This document shows, in pieces, positions 41,408-50,538 of a stretch of 64,000 nt of DNA; the first letter of the stretch is position 1; each line of letters begins with the position of its first letter. Position numbers and translations under genes: made by a program. Source of the DNA: CAZUNO01 sp964621445 [NCBI: Candidatus Hadarchaeota archaeon] (lineage in GTDB: Archaea; CAYQAE01; CAYVLA01); assembly GCA_964621445.1 (NCBI GenBank), contig CAZUNO010000012.1, positions 16,516-80,515 on the forward strand, in the 5' to 3' direction. The notes under the pieces were generated by a model. It did not search any database and was not told the origin of the DNA. It worked only from the letters and a program-made list of their open reading frames with translations.

Positions 41408-43708
41408 CTAATCCTCTCTAGTCGTGGGGGGTCGGTAGCTGAAACCCCTTAGGAAACAAATCAGGCCCACGAATAGCAGGGGGAGTAAAAGTTCAGTAAT
41501 CGGGAACCACAACGAGTTGGATCCAGCTGATTTAAGGGTAAGCCACTCCTGTTCTCTCTGATATTCCGCCGGGTATGCGGTGTGGTAGTACTCGGGCCAC
41601 GGTGATGGTGCGGGGTATTGGCCGCCCAGGGTCAGTGAGTAGAGCTGTGTTTCCTGGTAGGTGTGTCCTCCTAGCTCGACTATCCACTCGGAGACGTTGT
41701 CACCGTCGATGTCGCCCCACCAGCCTCCGTTCTCCGCCCTCCTGTTCACTGCTACATTCTCGTTCATGTAGTATGCTTCCAGCCTCCCCGTGGCGCCATC
41801 GGTGACTATCGGGAAGGGGGCTAGCCAAAGCACCTCTAGCTCGCCGTCGCCGTCGATATCGGCTATCGTCTGGTAAGAGGACCAGTAGTTGGCGGTCGCT
41901 CCCCACGGTAGTTCCCCGCTCTGGCTCATCTCGGTGAAGTTAACCTCCCATATGACCTCCGGGGAATCCCCGCTTATGTTGAGGGCGAAACCGGCGTCAC
42001 TGGACATCACCACCATATCCATACCGCCATCTCGGTCCAGATCCCCGACAGCCTGACAGAGCCTGATTGTGCCCTGCCTGGGGTGCCTCCATGACCACTC
42101 CTCCACGCCCTCATGGCTGATGCTGAAAACAGACGACATCGGCGGGCTGGTCCAGGCCAGCGCCTCGAACTCCCCGTCCCCGTCGATATCCGCTACAATC
42201 ACATTGTTGAACTCCATGTTGGACCCTGTGTCGAACCTCCACCTCTCCAACCCGGACCCGGCATCAATGCAGTACACATTGTGGTCCTGGCAGGCCCAAA
42301 CCACCTCGAACTCACCGTCCCGGTCGATATCACAGACAGTGGGATGACCACCGTTACCCGGCAAGGTCTGGAACGAGGTCCAAACCAGCTCGCCCTCATG
42401 GCTAACGCGGTGGATATAGCCATGGTTGGTGCTGAGAAAGAACTCAACGAAACCATCGCCATCAACATCCAAAGCCTGCGGGGCACCAAACATATCCGCC
42501 CGATCGGGTTCATCCCAGTACCACACAAGCTGTCCATCACCATTCAGAACATGAAGCCTTCCACCCCTACCAGCCAGACAGAGCTCATAGACACCGTCGG
42601 CATCAACGTCCACCAGGGACACCTTACCCGGGTTACCGGGAAGCCCAGGCATATCGGGAGGAGGATACATCCACTCCAGCCTGGAATCCGCATCGACACA
42701 CCACAGCCTCTTGGTATCACCCCTCCCGTTACCGAACACCATCTCCATCACCCCGTCACCGTCCACATCCCAAACCGTCTGACATCCCCGGTGCCCCGGA
42801 CCAACGATCGAGGAGGTAAGATCACTCATATTGACAATCCACTCAACACCGAGCAGAGGGACCTCCGGTTCCCTGAACTCGGTCGAGAAATTCACCCCAG
42901 CGCTAGCCTCAGTCCGACCATCAGAGACATATACCACCAACCGGTGAACCCCATCCGGCAAGACCAAGTCAATCTTCTTGTCCACCACAACAGGGCAGGC
43001 ATCATTACCGATGTAGCTCTGCCTGGCATGGCCCTCCAGAATTATCTCGCCGTCGACCTCTACCCGCCAGTCAATCTCAATAGGTTCAACATCCACATCG
43101 TACACCCGGAAACAAACCGACCAGAGTCTAGCTAACTCCGCTCCCTGGTTCGGCTCGGTGATAACCAGGTACCGAGTCTCCCCCGGCACCCTGGACCCGG
43201 AGATGTTACCGGCAAGCGTGATACCGGCCCGCGGGTATCTAAGAGCAACCCGACTCATCTCCTGGAACTGATACCTCGGGAGCCTCCACACAGCCCACAG
43301 CCCGATACAGGAACGGGGGCTAAGGTTATACCTCCCATGCTTCCAGATCTTCTCTACAAGCCCATCGCATTCCATTTCACCAAATTGTTGGGACCATCGA
43401 TGGTAGTAACAATCTCTCCACGGGCCGTCATCCACCTTAAACTCCATCAAACGCGGATCAATAACCATATAGCTATCCAGGTTGTTGCGGAGTCTCATCC
43501 AAACGATAACCTCCCTGAACCCCTCAACATCCCCAACGGCAACCAACTCCAGGGTCACCCCATTACTCGTGGCATCCACAGACATGTAGGAATGGTTGCC
43601 ATGGAGTGGTTGTGAAGAACCTCCAGGATCAACGTCAAGGCTAGACACCAAGCTGAAGTTAAGCGGAAGAATTAGAAAAAGGAAAAATAGAGAATTGAAT
43701 TTCGTCAT
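41408..43708 (-). CDS. secreted, membrane-anchored FG-GAP repeat protein
   Basis: About 766 residues from the ATG at 43708, with signal peptide FNSLFFLFLILPLNFSLVSS. After about 310 residues of beta-rich sequence come eight FG-GAP-type repeats, each with a calcium-loop motif such as DVDGDGVMEMVF, DIDRDGEFEVVW and DIDGDGELEVLW; together they should form a beta-propeller. The C-terminus is a membrane anchor (ITELLLPLLFVGLICFLRGF). It is likely displayed on the cell surface for adhesion or glycan binding. It is last in a minus-strand run with the secreted protein and right recombinase genes, and it is element cargo. Confidence 0.82.
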   Translation of the reverse strand: MTKFNSLFFLFLILPLNFSLVSSLDVDPGGSSQPLHGNHSYMSVDATSNGVTLELVAVGDVEGFREVIVWMRLRNNLDSYMVIDPRLMEFKVDDGPWRDCYYHRWSQQFGEMECDGLVEKIWKHGRYNLSPRSCIGLWAVWRLPRYQFQEMSRVALRYPRAGITLAGNISGSRVPGETRYLVITEPNQGAELARLWSVCFRVYDVDVEPIEIDWRVEVDGEIILEGHARQSYIGNDACPVVVDKKIDLVLPDGVHRLVVYVSDGRTEASAGVNFSTEFREPEVPLLGVEWIVNMSDLTSSIVGPGHRGCQTVWDVDGDGVMEMVFGNGRGDTKRLWCVDADSRLEWMYPPPDMPGLPGNPGKVSLVDVDADGVYELCLAGRGGRLHVLNGDGQLVWYWDEPDRADMFGAPQALDVDGDGFVEFFLSTNHGYIHRVSHEGELVWTSFQTLPGNGGHPTVCDIDRDGEFEVVWACQDHNVYCIDAGSGLERWRFDTGSNMEFNNVIVADIDGDGEFEALAWTSPPMSSVFSISHEGVEEWSWRHPRQGTIRLCQAVGDLDRDGGMDMVVMSSDAGFALNISGDSPEVIWEVNFTEMSQSGELPWGATANYWSSYQTIADIDGDGELEVLWLAPFPIVTDGATGRLEAYYMNENVAVNRRAENGGWWGDIDGDNVSEWIVELGGHTYQETQLYSLTLGGQYPAPSPWPEYYHTAYPAEYQREQEWLTLKSAGSNSLWFPITELLLPLLFVGLICFLRGFSYRPPTTRED

Positions 43709-43785
43709 CCTAATTCCACTGAACGAAGGATTGTTCCACATGAAAATCACATTTACCTAGGAGGCTCAGCTTTCTTATAGGTCCT

Positions 43786-44390
43786 TCAGTCATCGACGAA
43801 GAGTCCTCTGGTCGGCTGGTTATTGTCATCTATCTCCAAGTTGTAAATCTCTGTGTTCGAGTCCGGTCCATTCAGATGGGCTCTGCTGAGGAACCTGAAT
43901 TTGTACTCAGCTGTGCCGAAATCGTAGTTGACTTGAAGCCACTCCGTAGATTCCGGGATACTACTTGTGGTAGTACTCCAGAGCTTGCTTCCCACGTTGA
44001 CCCAGTGCCCATCTTGTTTCTCGTAGACGAAAAGCCACATCCTGAAATAAGCTTTGCTTGCCGTGTCCTGTTCTCTTCATAGTCTACTAGCACACCACAC
44101 TTTGCGTACTCTCCACCGTCCAACTCGTTTTCGTCTGTATACCAATACGCTTCCCAACCATAATAGCCGCTTCCAGTTCCGCTGTCGAAATCGCCGTATC
44201 CTCCGTACATGTATCCATATATCCCAGCCCAATACGTGCACCCAGTTTCACAATCTCCTGAATCCACTTCGAAATGGTCGGCACTGTAACCAAATGAGGA
44301 AGTGTTGTCTATGTCTACTCTAGATATGGCCCAGACAATGGCAGCGCTGCCGATAACCAACATCACTGTCAAGATGGCTTCTCTTTTCAT
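43786..44390 (-). pseudogene. secreted protein gene with a frameshift
   Basis: Begins MKREAILTVMLVIGSAAIVW (signal or anchor) and continues as an aromatic, Gly/Tyr-rich beta-type sequence (YWAGIYGYMYGGYGDFDSG) to about 44050. The second frame then carries on coherently (AYFRMWLFVYEKQDGHWVNVG, ending TRGLFVDD). One missing base near 44055-44075 would make a single protein of about 201 residues. Its start lies within the 3' end of the right recombinase gene. No family is recognised. Confidence 0.55.
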
Positions 44391-45177
44391 TTCTTTCACC
44401 CCCCTTTGGCCCATCTGGAGGCCATGAGGACAGGTCGAACAACACCCAGGGAACTGTACAGATCCCTCGGTCTGGGAGCTGCGGCCTTTCTCGGTCCACG
44501 TTGGCCTGGGTCCTCTTTCTCTCCTCCAGGTACCGTCTTAACGCCTGGCAGGCGTCCTGCCCAAAGAAAGCTCTGTACTCAACGCCCGACTTCTTTCTAG
44601 CTAGCTTAACCAGCAGCGGGGGGTCCTCCAGGCTACCTCTTACCGGGTCCTCCACCATGACGTCGCCGACGTTCAGATCCAGCAGATCTCCTATGCTCAT
44701 ACCGGACTGCCATAGGCAGAGGATGATGGCTTTGTCTCTGTTGGCTTTTGCATGGTCCACCAGCTCTCTGACTTGGTCTCGCCGAATATTCATCTTCCGG
44801 TTTCTCTGTCTTCTGGTCGCTTTCGGTAAGCTCAACTTTTTCTTGTCCACGGGGAGATCGTTGTAGTTCAAGAACTCCGTTATGCCCGAAAGGTACTTGT
44901 GACAGGTTTTAAGAGCGAAACCTTTTTCTCCATTCTTCTTCTCCGCCTGGCTGTGGAGGTAGTTGAAGAACCCCTTGAGGATGTTGACTTCAGGCCTTTG
45001 ACGTTTCTCTATATCCTTTCTCCTGTCCTCGGCGACAACCCTTATCAGTCCCTCTCCCAAGATTTTGTGCCCTCGCTCCTTCTCCATGTAGCCCTGGAAA
45101 AGCTGGAACGCTCTCCGGTACGCTGTCCGCGTGGACTCATTCTTAGATTCAAGGAAGCTCTCAGTCCTGTTGTCCAT
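44320..45177 (-). CDS. tyrosine recombinase-like protein without the C-terminal catalytic half
   Basis: 285 residues. The N-terminal SAM-like domain is clear (NESTRTAYRRAFQLFQGYM; LKTCHKYLSGITEFL). The catalytic domain begins (AIILCLWQSGMSIGDLLDLNVGDV), but the box I arginine is not obvious (GMSIGDL). After LRRYLEERKRTQ the sequence loses all similarity: no HxxR box and no nucleophile tyrosine. The last 70 bases are also the start of the next gene. It is probably a recombinase truncated by fusion to downstream DNA. It starts 55 bp from the right repeat and faces inward, mirroring the left recombinase. Confidence 0.65.
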   Translation of the reverse strand: MDNRTESFLESKNESTRTAYRRAFQLFQGYMEKERGHKILGEGLIRVVAEDRRKDIEKRQRPEVNILKGFFNYLHSQAEKKNGEKGFALKTCHKYLSGITEFLNYNDLPVDKKKLSLPKATRRQRNRKMNIRRDQVRELVDHAKANRDKAIILCLWQSGMSIGDLLDLNVGDVMVEDPVRGSLEDPPLLVKLARKKSGVEYRAFFGQDACQALRRYLEERKRTQANVDRERPQLPDRGICTVPWVLFDLSSWPPDGPKGGERNEKRSHLDSDVGYRQRCHCLGHI

Positions 45178-45221
45178 GGTACCACACCCAACCTAAACAC
45201 CCAAAGTAAAAATGTAACTAG

Positions 45222-47387
45222 TTAATGAACTAACTCGTATTCGACTTCGAACTCAGCCCCGTTATTCAAGGAGGAAACCGCCTCCTGGACCTGCCACACT
45301 GGCAGAATCTCGCTCCATTCGCCAGATCCATTCACTGGTCTCCACCTGGCGAAATCCATTACCGCCTGATTGGGTTGAGAACGGGATATCTTCCAGGAAG
45401 AATCGGGTTCAGTTATATGCAGAGGCTCATCGAGCACCTCCTCTGCCTCTCCATCCACCTGAAAATCCGGATTGACCAGAAATAGTCTCCCCTGACCACC
45501 GGCCAGGTCGAAGGTCGTGTTCCGTGGACGAGATAAAACCTCACCCGTGTGGGGAACCAGCTCCTGGACCTCATCCTCGAAATCCACATTCAGCCTCATA
45601 GTTTTCGAGTAATGCATATTTACCATGAAGCTTATGGTTGAATTTCCCAACCTTCGCCTATGAATTAGTAGATTTCGTAGAGGTGCTCCTGACACCCATT
45701 CAATGGAAGGGCCGGGGCTAAGAAACGGTTTTATTTTGGACGCCAGACTGCGTTCGGAGTTTTTAGTTTTTATCGCCCGGGCCAGCAGATCCTGGAGCTC
45801 GCCTGATTCCTCCCCCTCGATCAGATATGGTACCTCCCCAACCAGGATGATCTCACCACCCGATTCCGAGAGATCTTTGAGCAGCTCGAAGGTCGATCGC
45901 CTGATGCTTTTCATGGAGGGAATGACCACTACCCGGTATTTCTGGCGTCCCAGGACCAATTTCCCTCCACGAACCTCCCCATGCTTTTCAATGATGAACT
46001 CCTCACCGTACTCAAAATCTATCTGACTTCTAAGGAGATTCCAGGTCAGCTCTCTAAATTTCTCAAAGACATCCTCAACCCGATCCGGTCTGGATGGGCT
46101 ATACTCGGCCCAGGCGCTTCCTATGGGATGGATGACTAGCACATCAACCAATCTATCTCCATGCGATAGGACGTAACTAAGCCTGGTGAAATAATCGGCT
46201 ACCATGCGGTTATATTCCCACCAGGGCTGATGGGGAGATAGCGTGGGTGGATAGTCCCTCTTTCGAGCCCCCCTCAAGGAATATAAAGCCAGGTGTTGGC
46301 ACAGAAAATTTACCCCCAGCGCGTATTGAAAGTTGCCTATCCATCTTCTATCATGAAAGTCCAGCGCCTGTCCAGAGGTGCCGTAGCTCTCGGATAGAAC
46401 CCTTCTCTTGCCGAGCTGAGAGGAAACCGAGGCAACCTGCTTCTCTACCCAGGGATTATGTATGCCCTTTCCCAGGTGGTCTATTCCTGGCTGTTGCATG
46501 TATTCATAGTGTTGCATGGCACTCCCAATGCAGTGGATCTGGCCCAGAAGAGAATCCTCCCACTCGTAGTGCCCCGTATAGCTCAGTGACCGTTCCTCGC
46601 ACCAATCATGGACCTGCTTGCTGAAAGCCTCCACGAAAAGCCGGGTCAATGTAGAGTAATAATCGTACCTTACCTTTCTGAATTCTCCTTCATCGAAAAA
46701 TAGGCTTTCAATATGATCCGCTAAATTGTATCCGTGTTCCACCTCAAACCTATCAACCATGTCCTTTGCCCAGGGAATAACAAGTTTCCCGCTCTGGGAA
46801 TGATGGGTGGCATACTGCGGCTCGTCGGTAAATATGCCCGGTACAGTTTCACCAAACTCGTTTCCCAGGTGAATCTCATATAGTTCGTGGGTTGACTCCA
46901 GGAAGCAACCAACTGCATCGGGGTTTAGTAGATTTGGGATATGTCCCATCGGCATGACCTTGGCGAAGAAATCGAAGGATTGCATCTCCCCGTCGATCTC
47001 CATCTCCCTCCTTGCCAGGGTATTCAGCGGAGGCCTGGAATCCCGTGATGGCCTGCAATATAGAAGCATGCTCCTGAATTCCGGGGCGAGCTTGGTGACT
47101 TGTCCTCCACCCTTTCCGCTGGGCCAACCATCCTCATCATATATCCAGAACCTGCCTCCGATCTCCTCGAACTTCCGAACGCAGGATTTGACTAGATTGA
47201 ACCAACGGTTGCTCAAATAGGGGGTCACTAGTCCCGTCCGGGCATGGAAGAAGAATCCACCCCACCCCTGACAATGGAATTCCTCTATGAACTCCAGGAG
47301 CCTTTCCTCCTCTAGCTGATCATTGACTGAAAAGAAGGGAGCGGGACGGTATTGGACAGGTGGTTCCTTGAATCGGTCTAGATTCAC
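45222..47387 (-). CDS. glycoside hydrolase, N-terminal 721 residues (gene cut by the element)
   Basis: TIM-barrel glycoside hydrolase of the GH106-like group. YRPAPFFSVNDQLEEERL opens the barrel, RFWIYDEDGWPSGKGGGQVT is the hallmark near residue 90, and ESYGTSG and a later Rossmann-type region follow. The start chosen is GTG 47387 after GGAGGAGG; a reading to 47564 would overlap the divergent PHP gene. The natural frame reaches EVEYE at the repeat (45232-45241) and then ends after LVH at a TAA supplied by the element. The missing 227 residues of C-terminal beta-sandwich lie at 36450-37137. The stub may fold but lacks the lectin-like end. Confidence 0.82.
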   Translation of the reverse strand: MNLDRFKEPPVQYRPAPFFSVNDQLEEERLLEFIEEFHCQGWGGFFFHARTGLVTPYLSNRWFNLVKSCVRKFEEIGGRFWIYDEDGWPSGKGGGQVTKLAPEFRSMLLYCRPSRDSRPPLNTLARREMEIDGEMQSFDFFAKVMPMGHIPNLLNPDAVGCFLESTHELYEIHLGNEFGETVPGIFTDEPQYATHHSQSGKLVIPWAKDMVDRFEVEHGYNLADHIESLFFDEGEFRKVRYDYYSTLTRLFVEAFSKQVHDWCEERSLSYTGHYEWEDSLLGQIHCIGSAMQHYEYMQQPGIDHLGKGIHNPWVEKQVASVSSQLGKRRVLSESYGTSGQALDFHDRRWIGNFQYALGVNFLCQHLALYSLRGARKRDYPPTLSPHQPWWEYNRMVADYFTRLSYVLSHGDRLVDVLVIHPIGSAWAEYSPSRPDRVEDVFEKFRELTWNLLRSQIDFEYGEEFIIEKHGEVRGGKLVLGRQKYRVVVIPSMKSIRRSTFELLKDLSESGGEIILVGEVPYLIEGEESGELQDLLARAIKTKNSERSLASKIKPFLSPGPSIEWVSGAPLRNLLIHRRRLGNSTISFMVNMHYSKTMRLNVDFEDEVQELVPHTGEVLSRPRNTTFDLAGGQGRLFLVNPDFQVDGEAEEVLDEPLHITEPDSSWKISRSQPNQAVMDFARWRPVNGSGEWSEILPVWQVQEAVSSLNNGAEFEVEYELVH
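45232..45241 (+). repeat. right attachment-site core
   Basis: AACTCGTATT, identical to 37138-37147. The sequence to its right is the 5' part of the split glycoside hydrolase gene. Confidence 0.88.
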
Positions 47388-47477
47388 CAAACATCCTCCT
47401 CCTCTCGCCACATCTCCGGTGTTGATAAATGCGCATGTGACCGTGCCCTTTATCAATCTGGTAACCTGCCGTAAGAC

Positions 47478-48365
47478 ATGGATTTCGCTAACCCCTTCAG
47501 GGATGCTGAGGGAGCCTGGTTTAAGGGAAACGTCCACACCCACACCACTGAATCGGATGGTCACCTCTCTCCCCGGGAAGTGGCTGACTTCTACCGGGAG
47601 AGCGGATACGATTTCCTGGTTTTAACCGACCACGAGAGGGCAAGCAATCCAAGCCCCCTGTCAAGAGATGAATTCCTGGTGTTCACCGGTCTTGAAACAT
47701 CGCCGCTGGAAGAGGATCACCACATAGTGGGCATAGGAATCAAGGAAATAGGGCCTTTCTCCAGGAAGAATACCGTGCAGGAGAGCATAGATGCTCTGAG
47801 AGATATGGATGCATATGTCTTTCTCGCTCACCCTTACTGGTCAGCGCTCACCGAGAAGGATGTACTGGGACTAGGAGGTATCGATGGCCTCGAGCTTTAT
47901 AACACGGGGTGCGAAGTCGAGAAGGGAAGGGGATTTTCCACAGTTCACTGGGACAACCTTCTGTCCGCCGGCATGAGGCTAAGCGGGCTGGCAGTAGATG
48001 ATGCCCACAGGTATACCAATGACGCACCCGGTGGATGGATCTGGGTAAAGTCAGCGAAACTAACGGAAACCGCCATCCTGGAAGCCATCCGCAATGGGTT
48101 CTTCTACGCCTCCACGGGACCGAGAATACTCGATGTGGATATCAGGGAGGGCACCGTGAGCGTGCTCACCAGTCCATGCGAGGTTATAACCTTTCATAGC
48201 AAGGGGCCAACGGGAAGCAGCAACACCCGGGTGGGCGAGGGAATGCTGCATCATGCCCAGCACAAGTTGCGGCCAGAAAACGAGTACATTCGTATAGAGT
48301 GCGTTGATGGCGGGGGAAGACGCGCCTGGACCAACCCGATCTATACCGATAAATTCGGGAAATGA
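47478..48365 (+). CDS. PHP-domain protein, CehA/McbA-like
   Basis: 295 residues. The metal motifs are GNVHTHTTESDG (17-28), VLTDHERAS, the glutamate in FTGLETSP, FLAHPYWSA and VDDAH. The layout matches the CehA/McbA-type PHP proteins, phosphoesterases or esterase-like enzymes found with carbohydrate genes. It is divergent from the glycoside hydrolase across a 90-bp gap, so the two may be regulated together. Confidence 0.85.
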   Translation: MDFANPFRDAEGAWFKGNVHTHTTESDGHLSPREVADFYRESGYDFLVLTDHERASNPSPLSRDEFLVFTGLETSPLEEDHHIVGIGIKEIGPFSRKNTVQESIDALRDMDAYVFLAHPYWSALTEKDVLGLGGIDGLELYNTGCEVEKGRGFSTVHWDNLLSAGMRLSGLAVDDAHRYTNDAPGGWIWVKSAKLTETAILEAIRNGFFYASTGPRILDVDIREGTVSVLTSPCEVITFHSKGPTGSSNTRVGEGMLHHAQHKLRPENEYIRIECVDGGGRRAWTNPIYTDKFGK

Positions 48366-48437
48366 CATCCATAGAGGCTCATAATCTGTTGACCAGTACA
48401 ATAACCAAGGACCGTGCCAGTGCTGACCTTGCTGAAT

Positions 48438-49376
48438 TCAATCGGCACTATCCAGCTTTTCTATGATATCTCGGGCCCTATTCTCGGCCTCGGATACCGT
48501 GTCATGGTCGCATAGAATTCCATACAGCTCGGGCCGTCTGCTTGCTTTCACCGCAATCGATCTCTCGCATAGCTTGGCAAAATGGAAGTTGGATATCCTT
48601 TTCCTGTCCAGGTCTACCTCCCGTGTAACTACCTCAACCTGCCGAGACGCCTCAGCAAGTATCATTCCATCTGGTCCCATAATCCCGCTACGGCCTAGCA
48701 TCATTCCCGGACGCCAGGGCTCCTCGTCGCCCACCCCGTAGGATGCGGAAATCAGGTACGTACCTGTGTCTATGGCCCTGGAACGGTATCGGGCTTCCCA
48801 GTCTATCTCTCCCCAGCTGGATTGCACGTGGGGGAAGAGGATGATCTCAGCACCCTTAAGCATTAGACAAAGAGGGACTTCTGGGTACTCTATGTCCATG
48901 CATATCATTATCCCCATCGTCCCGAAGTCCAGCTCGAATACCGGAATCTCGTCCCCAGGAACGATTCCCGCCTCCGCTTCCGGCGCAGGGAGGTGGGTCT
49001 TGTAGTATGTACCGAGGTGGTCTCCCTGTCTGTTCATGATCAGAGCTGCGTTCCTGAGCCTGCCATTGACTTTGATTATTGCCGGGGCGACGATATTCAT
49101 GGAATACTCATCCGCGATATCCGAAATAGAATCGACGAAAGGACCGGGAACTGGATCAGCGTATTCGGTCAACATGTCCTTCTTGAAGGGCAACCCTCTT
49201 AGATTGGCCATCTCCCCGAATACCGCTAAATCCGATTCCCTTTCACCGGCAATGATCAAGTTCTCCTTAATCGATTCCAAATTCTCCCGCTTCTTCTCAT
49301 GTGGAGTGCTCCCCTCGTTTTTTTGGGGGAGCTGGAGAGTACTCAGCCTTACTTTTCTAGACATTGAACCACCCAT
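48438..49376 (-). CDS. nitrilase-superfamily carbon-nitrogen hydrolase (second copy)
   Basis: 312 residues with the triad in VFGEMANLRG (Glu), TYYKTHLPAPE (Lys) and IMICMDIEYPE (Cys). It differs from the nitrilase at 31504 in length and in the tail (about 50 extra residues), so it is not a recent duplicate. The start ATG at 49376 adjoins the alcohol dehydrogenase stop, so the two are cotranscribed. Confidence 0.88.
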   Translation of the reverse strand: MGGSMSRKVRLSTLQLPQKNEGSTPHEKKRENLESIKENLIIAGERESDLAVFGEMANLRGLPFKKDMLTEYADPVPGPFVDSISDIADEYSMNIVAPAIIKVNGRLRNAALIMNRQGDHLGTYYKTHLPAPEAEAGIVPGDEIPVFELDFGTMGIMICMDIEYPEVPLCLMLKGAEIILFPHVQSSWGEIDWEARYRSRAIDTGTYLISASYGVGDEEPWRPGMMLGRSGIMGPDGMILAEASRQVEVVTREVDLDRKRISNFHFAKLCERSIAVKASRRPELYGILCDHDTVSEAENRARDIIEKLDSAD

Positions 49377-50426
49377 TTAAGGTTTGACTATTGATCTGAT
49401 CACTTCATCAGGATTATCTATCGAAAACTTGATGGCTTTCTCCACATCCTCCAATGGGTAATGTCCCGATATCAAGGATCGCATGTCAACCAGCTTACGT
49501 TGCATTAGATTGATTGAGGTCGGGAAGTCCCTGCAAAAGCCGAGAATCCCTAGAAGGTCCATCTCCTGAAGGGTTATCTTGGAGAGATTGATCTCGTCCA
49601 GATCATTTCCAGTGAACCCTATGGGCATTATAGTGGCTCCACTACAGGCCAGGTCGACCATCTGTCGAATCGTCTCTGGTCTTCCCACGGCCTCCATGAC
49701 AAATGGTGCCATCTCCCCGTCAGTCAGATCGCTCACCGCTTCCACGGTGTCTTCTCTAGATGCGTTAACCGTGTAATCGGCGCCGAGCTTGCTGGCTAAT
49801 TGGAGTTTCGAATCCACCAGATCAGCGATTAGTACCTCTGCACCCGATGCCTTGGCCACCTGAAGCACCATTAGGCCAATGGCGCCGGCACCAAGGATGA
49901 CCACGAAATCACCGACCCCTATTTCGCACCTGTTTATCGCATGGACCCCCACGGAAAGGGGCTCGGTGAGAGCCGCTTCATCAAAGCTAACTTCCTCCGG
50001 TTTGGTGTATATGTGATTCGCATTGGCCAGGGTGTACTGGGCGAAGGAGCCATCAACATTATGCCCGATCACCTTTACCTCATTGCAGACATTGTATCTC
50101 CCCTTTCGGCAGCCCGGGCAGGTACCGCAATAGTCGAAAAAGGTCTCCACGATTACTTCATCCCCCGGTTTCCAGCGATCGATCCCCGGCCCCACCTTTC
50201 TTACCGTGCCCGCGCATTCGTGGCCCATTATCCTGGGAGGCTCGATCATGGGATGTTTATCCAGATACCCCGACACGTCCGAGCGACAAATGGCAGTCGC
50301 TGCAACCTCTACCAGTACCTGTTCCTTTTTGGGCTCAGGTATCTCGACCTCCTTGACCTCTAGCTTCTTGGGGGCGGTCAATACGACCGCCTTCATAGTC
50401 TTCTTCACCCTGACCACCTCTGACAT
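49377..50426 (-). CDS. zinc-dependent medium-chain alcohol/polyol dehydrogenase
   Basis: 349 residues from ATG 50426, which follows GGGAG; a longer reading adds 74 residues of unrelated sequence. Catalytic zinc ligands are in AICRSDVSG and GHECAGTV. The structural zinc site has four cysteines (CGTCPGCRKGRYNVC), and the nucleotide fold has ILGAGAIGLM. The family oxidises sorbitol, threonine, gluconate or similar. Context suggests a sugar or polyol intermediate. Confidence 0.9.
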   Translation of the reverse strand: MSEVVRVKKTMKAVVLTAPKKLEVKEVEIPEPKKEQVLVEVAATAICRSDVSGYLDKHPMIEPPRIMGHECAGTVRKVGPGIDRWKPGDEVIVETFFDYCGTCPGCRKGRYNVCNEVKVIGHNVDGSFAQYTLANANHIYTKPEEVSFDEAALTEPLSVGVHAINRCEIGVGDFVVILGAGAIGLMVLQVAKASGAEVLIADLVDSKLQLASKLGADYTVNASREDTVEAVSDLTDGEMAPFVMEAVGRPETIRQMVDLACSGATIMPIGFTGNDLDEINLSKITLQEMDLLGILGFCRDFPTSINLMQRKLVDMRSLISGHYPLEDVEKAIKFSIDNPDEVIRSIVKP

Positions 50427-50538
50427 TTGCTCCCCATTGGAAGAAAAATCTGTTGCAACCGGAGACCGGTAACTCAACCCATGACTATCGCCCCAAACAT
50501 GGATCAAAGCTTTCAACCTCCCTTCCTTCCCACTCCCG

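Larger units (their letters stand above)
37138..45241. mobile_element. 8.1-kb integrated element with a recombinase gene at each end
   Basis: Bounded by the direct repeat AACTCGTATT at 37138-37147 and 45232-45241; the element plus one repeat copy is 8,094 bp. Both flanks belong to one glycoside hydrolase gene, and removing the element restores a 948-codon frame (2,844 bp, a multiple of three). Cargo: a full-length tyrosine recombinase (37246-38226), a histone, a frameshifted small membrane protein, a truncated pyruvyl-transferase-like gene, an FG-GAP surface protein, a frameshifted secreted protein and a C-terminally damaged recombinase (44320-45177). It has about 1.8 kb of non-coding, apparently decayed sequence, unlike the dense flanks. 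No replication gene is seen, so it may be a defective or minimal integrative element. Confidence 0.88.

Noticed and set aside
42113-43135. 340-residue plus-strand reading frame
   Set aside because: Antisense to the FG-GAP gene; its proline/histidine-rich, low-complexity product is the mirror of the repeated DxDGDG codons.
47388-47564. Longer N-terminus for the split glycoside hydrolase
   Set aside because: It would overlap the divergent PHP gene head to head; the GTG at 47387 has a strong ribosome binding site and starts at the conserved region.
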